Both the position numbers and the translations under genes were made by a program. The notes beneath the pieces were generated by a model. That model worked only from the letters and a program-made list of their open reading frames with translations, was not told the origin of the DNA and searched no databases. From DASUTB01 sp036374835 (GTDB lineage Bacteria > Actinomycetota > Actinomycetes > Jiangellales > Jiangellaceae), in NCBI GenBank assembly GCA_036374835.1, contig DASUTB010000074.1:1-64000 (forward strand): a stretch of DNA of 64,000 bases. Reading direction: 5' to 3'. This document shows, piece after piece, positions 52,978-61,584 of this stretch. Positions within the stretch are counted from its first letter, which is position 1. Each line of letters starts with the position of its first letter.

Positions 52978-54171
52978 ATGCTGCGATGGCTGACCGCGGG
53001 GGAGTCGCATGGACCGGCCCTCGTCGCCACCCTTGAAGGCCTGCCGGCCGGCGTTGCGATCACGACCGGCGACGTCGCCACGGCCTTGGCCCGCCGCCGC
53101 CTCGGATATGGACGGGGCGCGCGGATGAAGTTCGAGCAGGACGAGGTGTCCTTCCTCGGCGGGGTGCGGCACGGTCGCACCCAGGGCGGGCCGATTGCCG
53201 TCCAGGTGGCCAACACCGAATGGCCGAAGTGGGAGAAGGTGATGAGCCCGGATCCGGTCGATCCGGAGGAACTCGCCGACCTGGCGCGCAATGCGCCACT
53301 GACCAGGCCGCGGCCGGGGCATGCGGACCTGGTCGGCATGCAGAAGTACGGGTTCGATGAGGCCAGGCCCGTGCTCGAACGCGCAAGCGCGCGGGAGACC
53401 GCGGCGCGGGTGGCGCTCGGGGCGGTGGCCGCGGCGTTCCTGCGGCAAGCCCTCGGTGTGCGGCTGGTGAGCCACACCGTCGAACTCGGCACGGTGGCCG
53501 CGCCGCCGGGTCCGCCGCCGGAGCCGGACGATGTCGAGCGGCTGGACGCCGACCCGCTGCGGTGCACGGATGCCGACACGAGCAAGGCCATGGTGGCCGA
53601 GGTGGACGAGGCACGCAAGGACGGCGACACGCTCGGCGGCGTTGTCGAGGTCGTCGTGCATGGTTTGCCGCCCGGGCTGGGCAGCCATGTGCACTGGGAC
53701 CGGCGGCTGGACGCTCGGCTGGCCGCCGCACTGATGGGCATCCAGGCCATCAAAGGAGTGGAGGTCGGTGACGGCTTCGGGCTGGCCCGTTCTCGGGGTT
53801 CGGCCGCGCACGACGAGATCGTCGGCACGCCGTCCGGCCCACGCCGTACGTCCGGCCGGTCCGGCGGCACGGAAGGCGGTATGTCCACCGGCGAGGTGCT
53901 CCGTGTGCGGGCGGCGATGAAACCGATCTCGACGGTGCCGCGGGCGTTGCGCACGATCGACACGACGACCGGCGAGGCGGCCACCGCGCACCATCAGCGC
54001 TCCGACGTGTGCGCGGTTCCTGCCGCGGGCGTCGTCGCCGAGGCGATGGTCGCGCTCGTGCTGGCCGACGCCGCGCTGGAGAAGTTCGGCGGCGACTCGG
54101 TCGCCGAGACCGCGCGTAACTTCGGCAACTACCTGTCCGCTCTAGCGCCCGGCGTGGCGGTGGAGTCATGA
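52978..54171 (+). CDS. aroC: Chorismate synthase
   Basis: 397 residues. It makes chorismate from EPSP with reduced FMN. MLRWLTAGESHGPALVATLEGLPAG, GYGRGARMKFEQDEVSFLGGVRHGRTQGGPIA and VGTPSGPRRTSGRSGGTEGGMSTGE are the three signatures; RHxxxR-type active-site residues are intact. The ATG lies only 4 bases after GATAAT (52968-52973) in an A+T-rich patch and lacks a good ribosome site, so the message may be leaderless. aroK overlaps by ATGA. Confidence 0.94.
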   Translation: MLRWLTAGESHGPALVATLEGLPAGVAITTGDVATALARRRLGYGRGARMKFEQDEVSFLGGVRHGRTQGGPIAVQVANTEWPKWEKVMSPDPVDPEELADLARNAPLTRPRPGHADLVGMQKYGFDEARPVLERASARETAARVALGAVAAAFLRQALGVRLVSHTVELGTVAAPPGPPPEPDDVERLDADPLRCTDADTSKAMVAEVDEARKDGDTLGGVVEVVVHGLPPGLGSHVHWDRRLDARLAAALMGIQAIKGVEVGDGFGLARSRGSAAHDEIVGTPSGPRRTSGRSGGTEGGMSTGEVLRVRAAMKPISTVPRALRTIDTTTGEAATAHHQRSDVCAVPAAGVVAEAMVALVLADAALEKFGGDSVAETARNFGNYLSALAPGVAVES

Positions 54172-54668
54172 GTCCGGTGGTGGTCCTCGTCGGTCCACCC
54201 GGTTCGGGGAAGTCGACGGTCGGCCGCCTCGTCGCGGACAAGCTCGGCGTCCCGTTCCGAGACACCGACGTCGATGTCGAGAACCGCGCGGGCAAGCCCA
54301 TCACCGAGATCTTCGTCGACGACGGCGAGCCGGCGTTCCGCGAGATGGAGCGGGAGGCCGTCGCAACGGCGCTCGTCGAGCACACCGGGGTGCTCGCGCT
54401 CGGAGGCGGCGCGGTGATGGACGCCCCGACGCGGGACCGGCTGGCCGGTGAGACCGTCGTCCATCTCGATGTCGGGTTGACCGACGCGGCCGCGCGGGTG
54501 GGGCTCAACCGGGACCGGCCGTTGCTGATCGGCAATCCGCGCGCGCAACTCAAGCGGCTGCTGGACGAACGCCGTCCCACCTACGAGAACCTGGCGACCG
54601 CGTCGGTCGACACGGCCGGCCGGGCGCCGCAGGACGTCGCCGACGAGGTGGTGCGGCTTGTGGGCTGA
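54168..54668 (+). CDS. aroK: Shikimate kinase
   Basis: 166 residues. Phosphorylates shikimate at O3. P-loop GPPGSGKSTVGRLVADKLG near residues 9-25. FRDTDVDVENRAG (substrate Asp), FREMEREAV (Arg) and LALGGGAVM (GGG motif) follow; NRDRPLL is the lid Arg. ATG 54168 overlaps the aroC stop by 4 bases. The 3' end overlaps aroB by 11 bases. Confidence 0.94.
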   Translation: MSPVVVLVGPPGSGKSTVGRLVADKLGVPFRDTDVDVENRAGKPITEIFVDDGEPAFREMEREAVATALVEHTGVLALGGGAVMDAPTRDRLAGETVVHLDVGLTDAAARVGLNRDRPLLIGNPRAQLKRLLDERRPTYENLATASVDTAGRAPQDVADEVVRLVG

Positions 54669-55737
54669 ACCAACGGTCATCGAGGTCGGTGGCCCACTCC
54701 CGTACAACGTCTACGTCGGCCGCGACCTGATGGGCGAACTGCCGGCCGTGGTCGGTGCCGCGGCACGTCGCGTCGCGGTGATTCATCCGCGATCGCTTCG
54801 GGCGATCGCGGAAGCGGTGCGTTCCGATCTGGCGACGGACTTCGAGGTCGACACCATCGAGGTGCCGGATGCCGAGGAGGCCAAGAGCGCCGAGGTCGCC
54901 GCACGGTGCTGGTCCGAGCTCGGCCGCAGCGGCATGACGCGGTCGGACGCGATCGTCGGGATCGGCGGCGGTGCCACGACCGATCTCGCCGGCTTCGTCG
55001 CGGCGACGTGGCTGCGCGGCGTGCGCTGCGTGCTGGTACCCACCACGATGCTGGGCATGGTGGATGCCGCGATCGGCGGCAAGACCGGCATCAATACGGC
55101 CGAAGGCAAGAATCTGGTGGGTGCCTTCCATCCACCCGCCGGCGTAGTGTGCGATCTGGCCACCCTTGACACGTTGCCCGGCCCGGAGTTCGTCACCGGT
55201 ATGGCCGAAGTCGTCAAGGCCGGCTTCATCGCCGATCCGGTCATCCTGGATCTCATCGAGGACGACGTCGCCGCCGCCACCCGGCCGGACGGCCGTCACA
55301 CGCGCGAGCTCGTGGAACGGTCGATCCGGATGAAAGCCGCCGTCGTCGCCGCCGACCTGCGCGAGGCCGGTGAGCGGGAGATGCTGAATTACGGCCACAC
55401 ACTGGGACACGCCATCGAGAAGGTGGAGCGGTACCGGTGGCGGCACGGTGCTGCGGTGTCGATCGGCATGGTGTTCGCCGCCGCACTCGCCCGCGCCGCG
55501 GGGCGACTCGACGACGCCACCGCCGATCGTCATCGGACCGTGCTCGAAGCGCTCGGCCTGCCGACCTCGTACGAGGCGGCCGCCTGGCCCCGCCTGCACG
55601 AGGCGATGAAGGTCGACAAGAAGGCCCGCGGGGATCGGCTGCGGTTCGTCGTGCTGGACGGGTTGGCCAAACCTGGTGTGCTCGAGGCGCCCGACCCCGA
55701 GCTGCTGACCGCCGCCTACGCGGAGGTAGGACGATGA
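54658..55737 (+). CDS. aroB: 3-dehydroquinate synthase
   Basis: 359 residues. Zinc and NAD enzyme converting DAHP to 3-dehydroquinate. VIHPRSLRAIAEAV, GIGGGATTDLAGFVAATWLRGVRCVLVPTTMLGMVDAAIGGKTGIN and NYGHTLGHAIEKV (metal His) are present. The only sensible start is TTG 54658 (TTG TGG GCT GAA), inside the aroK end; no ATG or GTG gives a full-length product. A rare start may limit its level relative to AroK. Confidence 0.93.
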   Translation: MWAEPTVIEVGGPLPYNVYVGRDLMGELPAVVGAAARRVAVIHPRSLRAIAEAVRSDLATDFEVDTIEVPDAEEAKSAEVAARCWSELGRSGMTRSDAIVGIGGGATTDLAGFVAATWLRGVRCVLVPTTMLGMVDAAIGGKTGINTAEGKNLVGAFHPPAGVVCDLATLDTLPGPEFVTGMAEVVKAGFIADPVILDLIEDDVAAATRPDGRHTRELVERSIRMKAAVVAADLREAGEREMLNYGHTLGHAIEKVERYRWRHGAAVSIGMVFAAALARAAGRLDDATADRHRTVLEALGLPTSYEAAAWPRLHEAMKVDKKARGDRLRFVVLDGLAKPGVLEAPDPELLTAAYAEVGR

Positions 55738-56180
55738 CAGCGACCGTGCTCGTGCTCAACGGACCGAACCTCGGCCGGCTCGGATCGCGGGAACCCGAGG
55801 TCTACGGTTCGGCGACGTTCGAGACGCTGATCAAGCAATGCCAGGAGACCGCTGCCGACCTCGGCCTGGTGGTCGACGTGCGGCAGACCGACGACGAGGC
55901 CCAACTGGTGCGGTGGCTGCATGAGGCCGCCGACGAGTCGTGGCCGGTGGTGCTGAACCCCGCCGCGTTCACGCACTACTCGTACGCGCTACGCGATGCG
56001 TGCGCGCAGTTGCGTGCGCCGCTGATCGAGGTACACCTCACGAACCCGGCCGCTCGCGAGGACTTCCGACACACCAGCGTCGTCGCCGGCGTCGCGACCG
56101 GCACCATCGCCGGGTTCGGCACCGGCTCGTACCGACTCGCACTGATCGCGCTGGCGGGCATCCTCGGAGCGGGATCGTGA
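55734..56180 (+). CDS. aroQ: 3-dehydroquinate dehydratase, type II
   Basis: 148 residues. Dodecameric dehydroquinase of the anti-elimination type. VLNGPNLGRLGSREPEVYG holds the catalytic Tyr and Arg; VLNPAAFTHYSYALRDA holds the substrate Asn; EVHLTNPAARE contains the catalytic His. It has GRLGSREP where many have NLLGxREP. ATG 55734 overlaps aroB; the stop overlaps the GNAT start, so the aro run stays coupled. Confidence 0.94.
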   Translation: MTATVLVLNGPNLGRLGSREPEVYGSATFETLIKQCQETAADLGLVVDVRQTDDEAQLVRWLHEAADESWPVVLNPAAFTHYSYALRDACAQLRAPLIEVHLTNPAAREDFRHTSVVAGVATGTIAGFGTGSYRLALIALAGILGAGS

Positions 56181-56686
56181 GCCTTCGGGTGAGGCGTGCG
56201 GGGGAGGGCGATCTCGAGCCGATGGCCGAGGTCCTGGTCCTGTCCGAGAACGAACGGCGCCGCGAGGCCGGGTTGGAGCCCATATCGACGCTGGAGCAGG
56301 CCCGTGACGTGGTGGCCGGCCGCTTGACCGCGCTCGGTGGTCGGGGCCTGGTCGGGTGCGACGGCTCGCATGTGATGGGGATGATCACAGGTGTGCCGGC
56401 GCGGCAGCACGACGGCGCCGGTCCGTCCATCGTGCCGGGGAGACTGCATGTGAGCCTGCTCGCGGTCGTACCGGAGGCATGGGGTAGGCGGCTGGGCTCG
56501 CGCCTACTGACCGTGCTGCTGGACGGTGCCCGGCAGGCCGGATTCATCGACGCGCAGCTGTGGACGCACGAGTCGAACGAGCGTGCGATCGCGCTCTACG
56601 AACGGTTGGGCTTCGCCCGCACCGGCCGGACCAAGCTCGACGAGCATGGCGAGCTGATCGCCCACTGGTCTCGCACACTCTACTGA
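56177..56686 (+). CDS. GNAT-family N-acetyltransferase
   Basis: 169 residues. The acetyl-CoA site is LLAVVPEAWGRRLGSRLLTVLLDGARQAGF (V-x2-x-W-G-R-x-L-G motif), followed by LWTHESNERAIALYERLGFARTGR. The substrate cannot be told; protein N-termini, antibiotics or small amines are all possible. GTG 56177 is coupled to aroQ by GTGA. It ends in the head of family A copy 6. It is not a usual part of shikimate operons and may be a local addition. Confidence 0.85.
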   Translation: MSLRVRRAGEGDLEPMAEVLVLSENERRREAGLEPISTLEQARDVVAGRLTALGGRGLVGCDGSHVMGMITGVPARQHDGAGPSIVPGRLHVSLLAVVPEAWGRRLGSRLLTVLLDGARQAGFIDAQLWTHESNERAIALYERLGFARTGRTKLDEHGELIAHWSRTLY

Positions 56687-56740
56687 ATGACCACGTTAAG
56701 CACGGAGTTCCCGGCCAAACCCCGTCTACAGACCGCGCAA
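56685..56740 (+). repeat. Intergenic repeat family A, copy 6
   Basis: The head GAATGACCACGTTAAG (56685-56700) overlaps the TGA of the GNAT gene. It aligns without gaps with the five other copies; CTACAGACCGCGCAA further on links it to copies 1, 2 and 3. CACGGAGTTCCCGG follows the head. It occupies the first part of the 142-base gap before pepQ. Confidence 0.75.
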
Positions 56741-56816
56741 GACAGGGAAGGCACGTGCAAGGCGGCCAACCAGTGGGGCGGTCGCGCCTGAGTGGCCGGG
56801 CGATCGGGCGGACGCC

Positions 56817-56822
56817 TACAAT
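56817..56822 (+). promoter_or_regulatory. -10 box of pepQ, message probably leaderless
   Basis: TACAAT lies 6 bases before GTG 56829 if transcription starts at the usual distance of 6-7 bases. There is no ribosome-binding site, so a leaderless message, common in actinobacteria, is likely. The -35 region (G+C-rich) is not recognisable. Confidence 0.5.
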
Positions 56823-56828
56823 TTCGTG

Positions 56829-57920
56829 GTGCCTGAGATCCATGCCGCCCGACGCGCCCGTGTCGCCGAAGCGCTGAGCGCGCACGACGCCGACGCCGCC
56901 CTGATCACCAACCTCGTCAACGTCCGCTACCTCACCGGTCTTGCCAGCAGCAATGCCGCGGTGCTGATCGGCGCCGACGGCCCGGCCGTGCTCGCGACCG
57001 ACGGCCGCTACACCACGGCGGCCAAGGAGGCCGCGCCCGACGTTGAGCTGGTGACTGAGCGTGCGGTGGCCACCGCACTGGCCGAACGGGCCGCCGAGGC
57101 CGGTCCGATCCGGCTCGGCGTCGAGGAACACGACGTGACGCTCGCCCTCGCCGCTGCCATCGAACGAGCCGCCGCGGCGGCCACACTCGTGCACCTGAAC
57201 CGTCCGGTCGAGGAACTACGGATCAGTAAGGACGACGACGAACTGGCCGCGCTCGGCCAAGCGTGTGCGATCTCCTGCCGCGCGCTCGAGGACCTGTTCG
57301 CCGCCGGGGGCTTCGCCGGCCGGACCGAGCAGGCCGTCGCGCGCGATCTCGAGTCGCGGATGTACGAGCACGGCGCGGACGGCATCGCGTTCGAGACGAT
57401 CGTCGCCGCGGGCCCGAACAGCGCCGTGCCGCACCACCGTCCCACCGGCCGGGTCGTCGAACGTGGCGACTTGGTCAAGATAGATTTCGGGGCGGTCTAC
57501 CGCGGCTATCACGCGGACTGCACGCGCACGGTCGTCGTCGGCGCCGAACCGGCTGACTGGCAGCGTGAGATCTACGCGCTAGTCGCGGCCGCGCAGCGGG
57601 CCGGCCGCGACGCACTTGCGGTCGACGCGGAGTGCATCAGTGTGGACGAAGCGGCCCGCGCCGTGATCGCGGACGCCGGATACGCGGACTACTTCACACA
57701 TGGCACCGGGCACGGCATCGGCCTGGAAGTACACGAGGCTCCGACGCTCGGCTACTCCGCAACCGGTAAACTGGCGGACCGCACTCCGGTGACGGTCGAA
57801 CCGGGCATCTACCTGCCCGGGCGGGGCGGCGTTCGCATCGAGGACACCCTTGTGGTCCGTGCCGCCGGGCCGGAGCTGCTGACGAGTACCACTAGAGACC
57901 TGCTCGTGCTGGACGCCTGA
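56829..57920 (+). CDS. pepQ: Xaa-Pro aminopeptidase/dipeptidase, M24 family
   Basis: 363 residues. Creatinase-like N-terminal domain (about 1-120), then the pita-bread catalytic domain. Metal ligands: Asp in VKIDFGAVYRGYHADCTRT (two Asp), His in FTHGTGHGIGLEVHE, Glu in VTVEPGIYLPGRGGVRIEDTL (two Glu). It cleaves peptides with proline at position 2. GTG 56826 and 56829 are both possible; leaderless transcription favours the second. The neighbour efp fits the role of EF-P in proline-rich translation, as in many Gram-positives. Confidence 0.9.
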   Translation: MPEIHAARRARVAEALSAHDADAALITNLVNVRYLTGLASSNAAVLIGADGPAVLATDGRYTTAAKEAAPDVELVTERAVATALAERAAEAGPIRLGVEEHDVTLALAAAIERAAAAATLVHLNRPVEELRISKDDDELAALGQACAISCRALEDLFAAGGFAGRTEQAVARDLESRMYEHGADGIAFETIVAAGPNSAVPHHRPTGRVVERGDLVKIDFGAVYRGYHADCTRTVVVGAEPADWQREIYALVAAAQRAGRDALAVDAECISVDEAARAVIADAGYADYFTHGTGHGIGLEVHEAPTLGYSATGKLADRTPVTVEPGIYLPGRGGVRIEDTLVVRAAGPELLTSTTRDLLVLDA

Positions 57921-57960
57921 CGGCACCGCGGCACGGCGTGACCAGGAGAGAACGAACAAC

Positions 57961-58518
57961 GTGGCAACCACGAATGACCTGAAGAACGGCATGGTGCTCA
58001 ACATCGACGGCCAGCTCTGGTCGGTGCTGGAGTTCCAGCACGTCAAGCCGGGCAAAGGCGGGGCGTTCGTCCGCACCAAGCTGAAGAACGTGCTGTCCGG
58101 CAAGGTCGTCGACAAGACGTTCAACGCCGGCGTGAAGGTCGAGACGGCGACGGTCGACCGCAGGGACATGACCTACCTGTACAACGACGGCGACGACTAC
58201 GTCTTCATGGACACCACGACCTACGACCAGATCCACGTGCCGGCCGAGACGGTCGGCGACGCGGCGAACTTCATGCTGGAGAACCAGGACGCCGTCGTCG
58301 GCCTGCACGAGGGCACACCGCTGTTCGTCGAACTGCCGGCCGCCGTGGGGCTGACCATCGAGTACACCGAGCCCGGAGTCCAGGGGGACCGGTCCAGCGG
58401 TGGCACCAAGCCGGCCCGGCTGGAGACCGGGTACGAGATCAACGTGCCGCTGTTCATCACCACCGGCGAGAAGGTCAAGGTCGACACCCGTGACGGTTCG
58501 TACCTCGGCCGCGCCTGA
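57961..58518 (+). CDS. efp: Elongation factor P
   Basis: 185 residues, three-domain tRNA-like factor that rescues ribosomes stalled on proline runs. MATTNDLKNGMVLNIDGQLWSVLEFQHVKPGKGGAFVRTKLKN carries the functional loop (Lys in PGKGGA). GDDYVFMDTTTYDQIHV and the C-terminal signature TGEKVKVDTRDGSYLGRA are intact. GTG start with AGGAGA 12 bases upstream. nusB follows after 18 bases. Confidence 0.96.
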   Translation: MATTNDLKNGMVLNIDGQLWSVLEFQHVKPGKGGAFVRTKLKNVLSGKVVDKTFNAGVKVETATVDRRDMTYLYNDGDDYVFMDTTTYDQIHVPAETVGDAANFMLENQDAVVGLHEGTPLFVELPAAVGLTIEYTEPGVQGDRSSGGTKPARLETGYEINVPLFITTGEKVKVDTRDGSYLGRA

Positions 58519-58536
58519 CGGGCCGGGGACACCGGG

Positions 58537-58947
58537 GTGGCTGCCCGATCCAAGGCCCGCAAGCGGGCCCTCGACATTCTCTTCGAGTCCGAGCTTCAAG
58601 GGCTCGAGATGGGGGCGACGCTCGCCCGCCGCGTCGCCACGACCGAACCGCCATTGAACGAATACGCGGTGACCCTCGTGGAGGGTGTAATCGCGCATCG
58701 CGACCGGATCGACGAGCTCATCAGCACCCACTCGGCCGGGTGGACGCTCGGCCGGATGCCGGCGGTCGACCGCAACGTCCTGCGAATCGGAACCTTCGAG
58801 ATCCTCTACCGGGACGACGTGCCGGACGCGGTGGCCATCAGCGAAGCCGTGGCGCTCGCCCGTGATCTGTCCACCGATGAGTCGCCCGGCTTCGTCAACG
58901 GGCTGCTCGCGCAGGTCGCCGCGACCAAGAGCACTCGTTCGACGTAG
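58537..58947 (+). CDS. nusB: Transcription antitermination factor NusB
   Basis: 136 residues, all-helical. AARSKARKRALDILFESELQG is the N-terminal signature, then VEGVIAHRDRIDELISTHSAGWTLGRMPAVDRNVLRIGTFEILY and AISEAVALARDLSTDESPGFVNGLLAQV. It binds BoxA of rRNA leaders with NusE. GTG start. It follows efp, the conserved actinobacterial order, and converges with the DUF1707 gene 10 bases on. Confidence 0.95.
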   Translation: MAARSKARKRALDILFESELQGLEMGATLARRVATTEPPLNEYAVTLVEGVIAHRDRIDELISTHSAGWTLGRMPAVDRNVLRIGTFEILYRDDVPDAVAISEAVALARDLSTDESPGFVNGLLAQVAATKSTRST

Positions 58948-58957
58948 CCGATCCGGG

Positions 58958-59614
58958 TCAGGTTCGACGGCTGCGTGGATCGCGTGGCACGCGGGTGAGC
59001 CACTGCCAGAAGGTTCGCCGCGGATGGCGCGCCTTGACTGTGCCGGACCGCACCTTGCCATTGACCCGCAGGACGGGCGCACGCGGGTCCGGCCGTCCGC
59101 TGACCTTGTTGACCACACTCCCACTGGTGGACGAGACGTTGTCGACGTCGACCGTCCAGCCGAACGGCACGATCAACAGCACCGTCCCCGACGTCGCCTC
59201 GGCTTCGATGGTGACCTCACGAAGCGGGCAGACCGCCTGGGTGAAGTCGAGCTTGATCGTACCGGACGTGCACTGTGCAATGATCTTCGACGGCACCGTC
59301 CAGTGCCCGGTCCGGCTGCTCGAGCCGCTCTTGGTGACCAGGCTCAACGGAGCTGCGGCGGCCGCCGTACGCGGGTTGGCGGGCAGGTCCTCGGTGACGG
59401 TCGCGAGTTCCCGGTGCGTCTTCGCGGCGAAGGTGACGGCGAGGCGTTCGTCGAGTTCGTCGAGATCGAGCCGGCCGTCTTCGACGGCTTCGCGCAGCTG
59501 GTCTGCGACATCCTCACGATCGGCGTCGGACGCCCGCGTCCCCGGTGGGGCGGACGGCCGGTTGTCCGGCGCGGTGACCGGTCCCTGCCCTGGTGGTTTG
59601 TGCTCGTCAGTCAT
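58958..59614 (-). CDS. DUF1707 protein with LiaF-like C-terminal domain
   Basis: 218 residues. A proline-rich tail, then DUF1707 (TRASDADREDVADQLREAVEDGRLDLDELDERLAVTFAAKTHREL), then a beta-rich domain with repeated short strands (TSGTIKLDFTQAVCP, ATSGTVLLIVPFGWTVDVDNVSSTSGSVVNKV), as in LiaF/DUF2154 proteins. No membrane segment is seen. DUF1707 proteins are common in actinobacteria, without a known activity. Confidence 0.85.
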   Translation of the reverse strand: MTDEHKPPGQGPVTAPDNRPSAPPGTRASDADREDVADQLREAVEDGRLDLDELDERLAVTFAAKTHRELATVTEDLPANPRTAAAAAPLSLVTKSGSSSRTGHWTVPSKIIAQCTSGTIKLDFTQAVCPLREVTIEAEATSGTVLLIVPFGWTVDVDNVSSTSGSVVNKVSGRPDPRAPVLRVNGKVRSGTVKARHPRRTFWQWLTRVPRDPRSRRT

Positions 59615-59814
59615 GCCTGCTCGCCATCATGATCAGCCCTGGCGTATGGCCTGCGCCCGGATCTCGACCTTGATGTGCGCGGAGCCGAGCCGGGCACGGC
59701 CCGAGTGCGACGTTGCAGGTCATATCATACGCTTCACGATCGACTTGGCCGGTCGCGGCCGTTTCCCCGACCCAGCGGCCGTGGTGAGCCGGGGCAAGCC
59801 GGGTCGGCGCGCTC

Positions 59815-60852
59815 TCACGACGTGGAATCACGGCGGTTGAAAACGCTGTCGACCAGATTCTTGCCCGCCTTGGCGGCGCCGCCGGCGACGTCCTTGGCAA
59901 CGCCGAGGAGCGGATCGGCCGACCGTGACCACGACTCCTGGTACGAGCGGGCCGCCGCACGCACTTCCTCGGTGACCGTGGTGGAGCCGTCTTCGCTGCG
60001 TCGCGGGTAGTCGCCATCGAGGATGCGCTGGTAGTGGCCGTCCTCGATCCAGCGGTCGAGTTCGGCGAAACGCACGACGGCGAACGGGTGCGTCCGGCCG
60101 ACCAGCGAGAGCAGCTTGATCAGTCCGTCACGCGCGTCGCCGTCGGCGTCGTACGAGCGTGCCTGTTCGCGGAACGCGTCCGGGTTCATCTCGGCGAGCC
60201 GTGACCCCCCGGCGAGCTTCATGAGTGCGCGTTTGGCCGCATCGGGATCCTGCGCGGCGAGCAGGCCGGCGCGGTCGCACGAAAGCTCGGACTTACGGAA
60301 CCACTCTTCGAGGGCGGTGACGATCGCTCGCAGCCCGAGATAGCCGAGCGGGATGAACGCGACGCGCAACGCCAGCTGGGTCAGCGCGAGCAGCAGCGTG
60401 CGATATACGGCGTGGCCGGACAGGATGTGCCCCATCTCGTGGCCGACGACGAAGCGCTGCTCCTGCGGATCGAGCAGGTCGAACAGGCCGGACGTCACGA
60501 CGATGAACGGGCGATCCTGGCCGATCGCCATTGCGCTCGGCATGGGGTTCTGGATCAGGTAAAGCTCGGGAACGTCGTCCATGTCCAGCACATACGCGGT
60601 GTCTCGCACGTAGTCGTGGAGGTCGCGGAACTGGGTGTCACCGACCTTGACGGCGCTGCCCAGGAACATCAGGCGCAGGCGGCGCTCGCTGAACAGGCCG
60701 GAGAGCTTGCGCAAGAGCGAGTCGAAGCCGGTGAGCTTGCGCATTGCGACGAGCGCACCGCGGTCGGCGGGATGTTCGTAGGCCCGCGAGCTGATGCCTT
60801 CGAGACGGACCCGGGAGCGGTCGGGCGATTGTGCGGCAGCGGATGTGGCCAT
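59815..60852 (-). CDS. M48-family metallopeptidase
   Basis: 345 residues. The zinc motif is HEMGH in RFVVGHEMGHILSGHAVYRTLLLALTQLALRVAFIPLGYL, followed by SELSCDRAGLLAAQDPDA with the Glu ligand. One or two hydrophobic stretches occur after the motif. Relatives are Ste24/HtpX-like proteases with unknown substrates. The C terminus carries a charged tail (SRSADPLLGVAKDVAGGAAKAGKNLVDSV). Single gene, divergent from pyrR. Confidence 0.9.
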   Translation of the reverse strand: MATSAAAQSPDRSRVRLEGISSRAYEHPADRGALVAMRKLTGFDSLLRKLSGLFSERRLRLMFLGSAVKVGDTQFRDLHDYVRDTAYVLDMDDVPELYLIQNPMPSAMAIGQDRPFIVVTSGLFDLLDPQEQRFVVGHEMGHILSGHAVYRTLLLALTQLALRVAFIPLGYLGLRAIVTALEEWFRKSELSCDRAGLLAAQDPDAAKRALMKLAGGSRLAEMNPDAFREQARSYDADGDARDGLIKLLSLVGRTHPFAVVRFAELDRWIEDGHYQRILDGDYPRRSEDGSTTVTEEVRAAARSYQESWSRSADPLLGVAKDVAGGAAKAGKNLVDSVFNRRDSTS

Positions 60853-60977
60853 TGACCCACCCTATGTCTCGGTAGAGGGGCCCGAACACCCGGCGAATGC
60901 CGAAACCTCGATCGAGGTGGCGCGCCGGTTGCAGATGGCTCGGCAGCAGTGCTGGTACGCTTGCTCCGACCTGACGT

Positions 60978-61012
60978 CCTTTAAGTCCCGTCCCGTGAGG
61001 CGGGGAAGGAGG
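60978..61012 (+). promoter_or_regulatory. PyrR-binding leader overlapping the pyrR ribosome site
   Basis: TCCCG (60986-60990) pairs with CGGGG (61001-61005) around the loop TCCCGTGAGG, which fits the PyrR-recognised UCCNGNGAGG hairpin. The Shine-Dalgarno AAGGAGG (61006-61012) follows at once. CCTTT at about 60979-60983 can pair with it instead. UMP-bound PyrR would therefore block or favour ribosome access, a translational rather than terminator switch, as known for mycobacterial pyrR. Confidence 0.75.
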
Positions 61013-61020
61013 TCCAACGC

Positions 61021-61584
61021 ATGCCTACGCCTGCGACGCGTGATCTGACCGACGCCCGCGCCGTTCTCGACGCCGGCGACATCAACCGGGCATTGACCCG
61101 TATCGCCCACGAAATCGTTGAGCACAACAAGGGCGCCACCGACCTGGTACTTCTCGGCATTCCCACCCGCGGTGTACCGCTGGCACGGCGTTTGGCCGAG
61201 CGGATCTCGATGGCCGAAGGGACGGTCGTCCCCGCCGGTGCGCTCGACGTCACGATGTACCGCGACGACGTCGCACTGCGACCTGCCCGCCCCCTCGAAC
61301 ACACCGACATCCCGGCCAGTGGCATCGACGACAAGGTCGCGGTGCTCGTCGACGACGTGCTGTTCTCCGGGCGCACCATCCGGGCGGCTCTTACCGCGCT
61401 GGACGACATCGGCCGTCCGCGGGCGGTGCGCCTCGCGGTGCTCGTCGACCGCGGGCACCGCGAACTCCCGATCCGCGCCGACCATGTCGGTAAGAACGTG
61501 CCGACATCCAGGCGGGAAGCGGTGAAGGTGCTGGTCGAAGAGATCGACGGCCGCGACGGTGTACTGATCGGGGAGGCACAATGA
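61021..61584 (+). CDS. pyrR: Pyrimidine operon regulator / uracil phosphoribosyltransferase PyrR
   Basis: 187 residues. PRTase fold; the PRPP loop is VAVLVDDVLFSGRTIRAALTAL. RIAHEIVEHNKGATDLVLLGIPTRGVPLARRLAERI and VTMYRDD are the family marks. It binds the hairpin in its own leader when UMP is high. ATG 61021 has AAGGAGG 8 bases before it. Its TGA overlaps pyrB by 4 bases. Confidence 0.96.
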   Translation: MPTPATRDLTDARAVLDAGDINRALTRIAHEIVEHNKGATDLVLLGIPTRGVPLARRLAERISMAEGTVVPAGALDVTMYRDDVALRPARPLEHTDIPASGIDDKVAVLVDDVLFSGRTIRAALTALDDIGRPRAVRLAVLVDRGHRELPIRADHVGKNVPTSRREAVKVLVEEIDGRDGVLIGEAQ

